A DNA stretch of 15,956 nt from NCBI GenBank assembly GCA_024278565.1, contig JAJRSY010000285.1, positions 1-15,956 of the forward strand, in the 5' to 3' direction. A program made the translations under genes and the position numbers. The notes under the pieces were generated by a model, which made no database searches, was not told the DNA's origin, and saw only the letters and a list, made by a program, of their open reading frames with translations. The DNA is from Bacteroidota bacterium (GTDB lineage: Bacteria; Bacteroidota; Bacteroidia; Flavobacteriales; Flavobacteriaceae). Below, one piece after another: positions 12,963-15,956 of the stretch; position 1 is the first letter of the stretch; every line of letters starts with the position of its first letter.

Positions 12963-13079
12963 ATGAACAAAAACATAAATACACACAAACAAGCTAATCC
13001 CTCCCCTTCGGGGAGGTTAGGAGGGGACAGGAGCCGCTCAAATAATTGCATGAAATCAAAATTGATAGATATTAATTAA
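12963..13079 (+). CDS. Repeat-encoded mini-ORF (B3), 38 codons, ending just before trpD
   Basis: The third copy of the module opens a 38-codon frame starting MNKNINTHKQANPSPSGRLG. After the module it runs through unique sequence (DRSRSNNCMKSKLIDIN) and stops at TAA 13077-13079, only 3 bp before the ATG at 13083. That spacing would permit translational coupling with trpD. No function is known, and whether it is translated is not shown by the sequence. Confidence 0.35.
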   Translation: MNKNINTHKQANPSPSGRLGGDRSRSNNCMKSKLIDIN

Positions 13080-13082
13080 AAT

Positions 13083-13127
13083 ATGGAGACCATTCCCTCC
13101 CCTTTGGGGAGGGTCAGGGAAGGGCTT
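13083..13127 (+). repeat. Repeat-derived extension at the trpD start
   Basis: ATGGAGACCATT is followed by the palindrome CCCTCCCC-TTT-GGGGAGGG and GTCAGGGAAGGG, resembling the palindromic half of the B modules but with a different lead. It keeps an open frame into the ancestral trpD start at 13128. Confidence 0.65.
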
Positions 13128-14120
13128 ATGAAAGAAACATTGAACAGACTGATCAACCACGACATCCTTACAAAAGAGGATGCAAAAAGAATATTGGTCA
13201 ACATCGCCAAGGGTGACTACAACAGCAGTCAAATCGCGTCTTTTTTGACCGTTTATATGATGCGCAGCATTACCATTGACGAACTAGAGGGCTTTCGAGA
13301 CGCACTTTTAGAACTCTGTTTGACAATAGACCTATCTGCTTACAACCCCGTAGATCTGTGCGGTACAGGTGGTGACGGAAAAGACACTTTCAATATTTCA
13401 ACATTGGCATCCTTTGTTACGGCAGGCGCCGGGGTCAAAGTGACCAAGCACGGTAATTACGGTGTTTCCTCAAAATGCGGCAGCAGTAATGTAATGGAGT
13501 TTTTGGGCATCAAGTTCAGTAATGACCCTGGTTTTTTAGAGAGATCCATTGACAAAGCGGGAATTTGTGTCCTGCACGCTCCCCTATTTCATCCCGCAAT
13601 GAAAAACGTGGCGCCCATTCGCAAAGAATTGGGGGTAAAGACCTTTTTCAATATGTTGGGGCCAATGGTGAACCCCGCCTTTCCGAAGAACCAAATCGTG
13701 GGTGTCTTTAATTTGGAGCTCGCCCGAATGTACGGGTACCTGTACCAGAACACCAACAAGAATTTCACCGTGCTACATTCGCTGGATGGGTATGATGAGA
13801 TTTCTTTGACAGGAAATACGAAAACCATCTCAAACCATTCCGAAGGTATGTTGAAACCCTCTGATTTTGGGGTGGATACCGTCTTACAATCTGAAATTAC
13901 AGGAGGCGACAGTATTCAGGAATCGGCTCAACTATTTATGGATATCCTACAAGGAAAAGGAACCGAGGCCCAGAACAATGTCGTCTGTGCCAACGCCGGG
14001 GTGGCCATTGCCACGGTCAAAAGCATTGATCCAAAAGAAGGTTTTGAATTGGCCAAACAATCTTTGTTGAGGGGCAAAGGCCGAGAGGCTTTGAAAAAAT
14101 TACAGGAACTGAGCAAATAA
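13083..14120 (+). CDS. trpD: Anthranilate phosphoribosyltransferase
   Basis: This enzyme transfers the phosphoribosyl group of PRPP to anthranilate. Family signatures are CGTGGDGKDTFNIST (93-107, PRPP and Mg binding), KHGNYGVSSKCGSSNVME (122-139) and FFNMLGPMVNPA. As drawn it has 345 residues. The ancestral start is probably Met16 (13128, MKETLNRLINHDILTK); the first 15 residues, METIPSPLGRVREGL, are encoded by a repeat-like CTCCCC-TTT-GGGGAG element. I give the upstream start because an AT-rich leader (ATTAATTAAAAT) precedes it, as at other starts in this window, whereas the leader of 13128 is G-rich. Either start would leave the enzyme complete. Confidence 0.93.
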   Translation: METIPSPLGRVREGLMKETLNRLINHDILTKEDAKRILVNIAKGDYNSSQIASFLTVYMMRSITIDELEGFRDALLELCLTIDLSAYNPVDLCGTGGDGKDTFNISTLASFVTAGAGVKVTKHGNYGVSSKCGSSNVMEFLGIKFSNDPGFLERSIDKAGICVLHAPLFHPAMKNVAPIRKELGVKTFFNMLGPMVNPAFPKNQIVGVFNLELARMYGYLYQNTNKNFTVLHSLDGYDEISLTGNTKTISNHSEGMLKPSDFGVDTVLQSEITGGDSIQESAQLFMDILQGKGTEAQNNVVCANAGVAIATVKSIDPKEGFELAKQSLLRGKGREALKKLQELSK

Positions 14121-14123
14121 GAA

Positions 14124-14139
14124 TGGTTAGCTTTAACCA
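14124..14139. promoter_or_regulatory. Inverted repeat in the trpD-lgt gap
   Basis: TGGTTA-gctt-TAACCA lies between the trpD stop and the lgt start. No T-run follows. It could be a weak mRNA hairpin; the function is unknown. Confidence 0.3.
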
Positions 14140-14153
14140 AATAAAATTAAGGC

Positions 14154-15014
14154 ATGAAGGATTGGGTAGTGAATTGGGATATTGACCCAGAAATTTTCTG
14201 GATTACAGATACTTTTCCATTAAAGTACTATGGACTCATGTGGGTTTTGGGCCTGAGTATTGGTTATTATATAGTGAAACTGATATATTTAAAAGAAAAA
14301 GTTTCGATTGAAAAATTAGACAGGCTGGTCACTTATGTGTTTTTAGGGGCATTTCTGGGAGCTAGATTAGGACATTGCCTATTTTATGAAGCTGAATACT
14401 ACTTATCAAATCCTTTGGAAATACTTTTGCCATTTCACATAAGCGACGGAACTTTTCAATTCATCGGATTTCAAGGGTTAGCCAGCCATGGTGGTGGAAT
14501 AGGGACTCTTGTTGGTATAACCATTTATGCAATAAGAGAAAAAATTAGCTTACTTTGGATACTAGATCGTGTCTCCATTAGCGTTCCTGTACTTGGTGTT
14601 TTTATTAGAATAGGCAATCTTATGAACTCAGAAATTTATGGAAAACCAACAAATGGAAATTGGGGATTTGTTTTTCAACGTGATGATTTAATACCAAGAC
14701 ATCCTACCCAGATTTATGAAGCCATATCATACCTATTGATTTTTGGGTTATTGGTATTGTTATATAATTCTGAAAAAATTCGTAATTCTAAAGGCATTTT
14801 ACTAGGAGCTCTTTTTATAACCCTGTTTTCAGCTCGATTTATTATCGAATTTTTTAAAGAAAATCAGGTGCCCTTTGAGGATGCGATGCTCTTGAACATG
14901 GGTCAAATTCTTAGTATACCCTATATCCTTTTCGGCTTGTTTATCATCATTATTCACAAGATTTCGTGGATGAAATTACGGGTCTGCGATTTTACAAAAA
15001 GATTTGAGCAATGA
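14154..15014 (+). CDS. lgt: Prolipoprotein diacylglyceryl transferase (Lgt), embedded in the trp operon
   Basis: This 286-residue polytopic membrane enzyme transfers diacylglycerol from phosphatidylglycerol to the lipobox cysteine of prolipoproteins. Signature parts are FLGARLGHCLFYEAEYY (67-83), SHGGGIG (111-117), the Lgt motif RIGNLMNSEIYG (152-163) with Arg152 and Glu160, RHPTQIYEA (182-190), and RFIIEFFKE (228-236). About seven hydrophobic helices are visible. No role in tryptophan synthesis is known. Two sampled lines are 28-35% G+C, against 50% for a sampled trpD line, and the gap to trpD is the only junction free of C/G-rich repeats, which suggests later insertion. Its stop overlaps the trpC ATG (ATGA). 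It may be a second lgt; this cannot be seen here. Confidence 0.92.
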   Translation: MKDWVVNWDIDPEIFWITDTFPLKYYGLMWVLGLSIGYYIVKLIYLKEKVSIEKLDRLVTYVFLGAFLGARLGHCLFYEAEYYLSNPLEILLPFHISDGTFQFIGFQGLASHGGGIGTLVGITIYAIREKISLLWILDRVSISVPVLGVFIRIGNLMNSEIYGKPTNGNWGFVFQRDDLIPRHPTQIYEAISYLLIFGLLVLLYNSEKIRNSKGILLGALFITLFSARFIIEFFKENQVPFEDAMLLNMGQILSIPYILFGLFIIIIHKISWMKLRVCDFTKRFEQ

Positions 15015-15073
15015 AGAAAGATACGAACACCCGCAAACAAGCTACCCCCCCCCCTCCGAGGAGGTTGGGGGGG
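15011..15073 (+). repeat. Start-codon repeat module (B4) fused to trpC, with C10 and G7 runs
   Basis: The copy reads ATGAAGAAAGATACGAACAC, then CGCAAACAAGCTA as in B2 and B3, then ten C (15045-15054), TCCGAGGAGGTT and seven G (15067-15073). The long homopolymers form the arms of the palindrome. It supplies the trpC start codon and 21 N-terminal codons. Confidence 0.8.
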
Positions 15074-15862
15074 AACACTATTTTAGATAAGATAGTAACA
15101 GACAAACGCAAGGAGGTCAATTTAATAAAATCGATCATTCCCGTTTCCCAATTAGAACGTTCCGTTCTTTTTGATAGGAAAACAGTTTCACTGGCGGCGG
15201 CATTAAAAAACAGTTCAACCGGCATCATTGCCGAACACAAAAGACGCTCCCCTTCAAAATCGATGATCAACCAAAATGGCAACGTTCAAGATGTTGCCCT
15301 TGGTTATGAAAAGGCGGGCGTTTGTGGAATGTCGGTTCTGACCGATGCTAAATACTTTGGAGGCTCGTTGAATGACCTACTGCTGGCCCGTTCGGTAACC
15401 GAATTCCCGATATTGCGAAAAGAGTTCATCATTGACGAATACCAAATTTTGGAAGCAAAGGCCCATGGCGCCGATGTGGTATTATTGATCGCGACCATTT
15501 TGACAAGGGCAGAGATAAAAGCCTTTTCAGAACTGGCAAAAAATTTGGATTTAGATGTATTGTTGGAAGTGCACAATGAAGAAGAACTACAAAAATCGAT
15601 CATGCCCAGTCTTGATATGTTGGGCGTGAACAATCGAAATTTAAAGACCTTCGAGGTCAGTTTGGAAACCAGTAGATCGCTCTCTAAATCAATTCCCGAC
15701 GATTTTGTAAAAGTCTCTGAAAGTGGTATCGGTAGTATTGAAGCGATAAAAGAATTAAAGTCTTACGGGTATAAAGGTTTTTTGATCGGTGAGAATTTTA
15801 TGAAGACCGATGATCCGGGTGAAAGTGCGGGACAATTCATTGACAATCTATTAAAAGGGTGA
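15011..15862 (+). CDS. trpC: Indole-3-glycerol phosphate synthase
   Basis: This TIM-barrel enzyme closes the indole ring from CdRP. Motifs are GIIAEHKRRSPSK (71-83), KYFGGS (114-119), LRKEFIIDEYQ (135-145), VNNRNLKTF (206-214), SESGIGS (236-242) and GFLIGENFM (256-264). The length is 283 residues, about 20 more than usual. The conserved part starts at TILDKIVTDKRKEV (23-36), where relatives begin with their start Met; residues 1-21 (MKKDTNTRKQATPPPPRRLG and one G) come from the repeat module. The only ATG in frame upstream of TILDK is the repeat ATG at 15011; a TTG at 15065 is a weaker option. That ATG overlaps the lgt stop. A run of ten C within codons 12-15 makes the frame vulnerable to slippage. 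Confidence 0.95.
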   Translation: MKKDTNTRKQATPPPPRRLGGNTILDKIVTDKRKEVNLIKSIIPVSQLERSVLFDRKTVSLAAALKNSSTGIIAEHKRRSPSKSMINQNGNVQDVALGYEKAGVCGMSVLTDAKYFGGSLNDLLLARSVTEFPILRKEFIIDEYQILEAKAHGADVVLLIATILTRAEIKAFSELAKNLDLDVLLEVHNEEELQKSIMPSLDMLGVNNRNLKTFEVSLETSRSLSKSIPDDFVKVSESGIGSIEAIKELKSYGYKGFLIGENFMKTDDPGESAGQFIDNLLKG

Positions 15863-15865
15863 AAA

Positions 15866-15956
15866 ATGAAACTCAAAGTATGTGGCATGAAATACAACAC
15901 CCAAGAGGTTGCCTCGTTGCAACCCGATTATCTGGGTTTTATTTTTTGGGAGCCCT
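15866..15956 (+). CDS. trpF: Phosphoribosylanthranilate isomerase, 5' part (cut by window edge)
   Basis: The first 30 codons are present: MKLKVCGMKYNTQEVASLQP continuing DYLGFIFWEP. KVCGMK with Cys6 (the catalytic cysteine region KxCG) and YLGFIFW at the first barrel strands match TrpF, which isomerises phosphoribosylanthranilate to CdRP. It starts 3 bp after the trpC stop with an A-rich leader (GAAAAATG), and no repeat lies at this junction. The order E-G-D-C-F is usual for this group; trpB and trpA are expected to the right. Confidence 0.93.
   Translation, partial: MKLKVCGMKYNTQEVASLQPDYLGFIFWEP

Noticed and set aside
12060..13030. A CRISPR array
   Set aside because: The repeats have no regular spacing or unique spacers of constant length, and no cas genes are near.
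12060..15073. C/G-rich hairpins as transcription terminators
   Set aside because: On the plus strand the stems are followed by A-runs, not T-runs, and the operon continues through them. On the minus strand the T-run precedes the stem.

Overview
The window looks like chromosomal DNA of a member of the Flavobacteriaceae (Bacteroidota). The protein families fit (a DUF2851 protein, a short PspC protein, an alanine/glycine symporter with a signal peptide, Flavobacteriia-type HPF). Start codons are preceded by A-rich leaders rather than Shine-Dalgarno sequences. At least two promoters match the Bacteroidota consensus TTG/TTTG-N19-TAnnTTTG exactly. The genes are mostly housekeeping; the unusual content lies in the non-coding and repeat structure.

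Layout. (1) Positions 1-746, minus strand: four tRNA genes in transcription order Thr(UGU)-Tyr(GUA)-Gly(UCC)-Thr(GGU). This is the tRNA order that precedes tufB in E. coli, so tuf probably lies just left of the window. The spacers hold partial copies of tRNA 3' ends and hairpins. (2) 845-2384, minus: hpf, a XerC-type recombinase gene and rpsU. (3) 2453-9186, minus: acyl-CoA dehydrogenase, a helix-hairpin-helix membrane protein, an AGCS symporter, a two-helix TrkA-type channel, a PspC protein, a DUF2851 protein and a rhodanese. Several of these are spaced 2-10 bp apart, like an operon. (4) 9280-10456, plus: a marR-yceI unit with a near-perfect promoter overlapped by an inverted-repeat operator, closed by a terminator. 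(5) 10495 to the right end, plus: a tryptophan operon, trpL-trpE-trpG-trpD-lgt-trpC-trpF (trpF is cut by the window edge).

The trp operon has two notable features. First, it begins with a classical attenuator: a near-perfect promoter, an 18-codon leader peptide with three consecutive Trp codons, a possible antiterminator that includes the leader stop codon, and a strong terminator just before trpE. Second, the gene junctions are invaded by a C/G-rich palindromic repeat family. One module of it carries an ATG and about 20 open codons. In trpG and trpC the native start codon is gone and the module supplies the initiation codon, giving about 20 foreign N-terminal residues. Two more modules form free mini-ORFs between trpG and trpD. 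The trpC copy contains a run of ten C inside the coding frame. A related repeat sits in frame inside the helix-hairpin-helix gene, and a related palindrome splits a tRNA-like fragment at the left edge. An AT-rich lgt gene is embedded between trpD and trpC.

All functional statements come from recognising families and motifs by eye; no database search or folding program was run.
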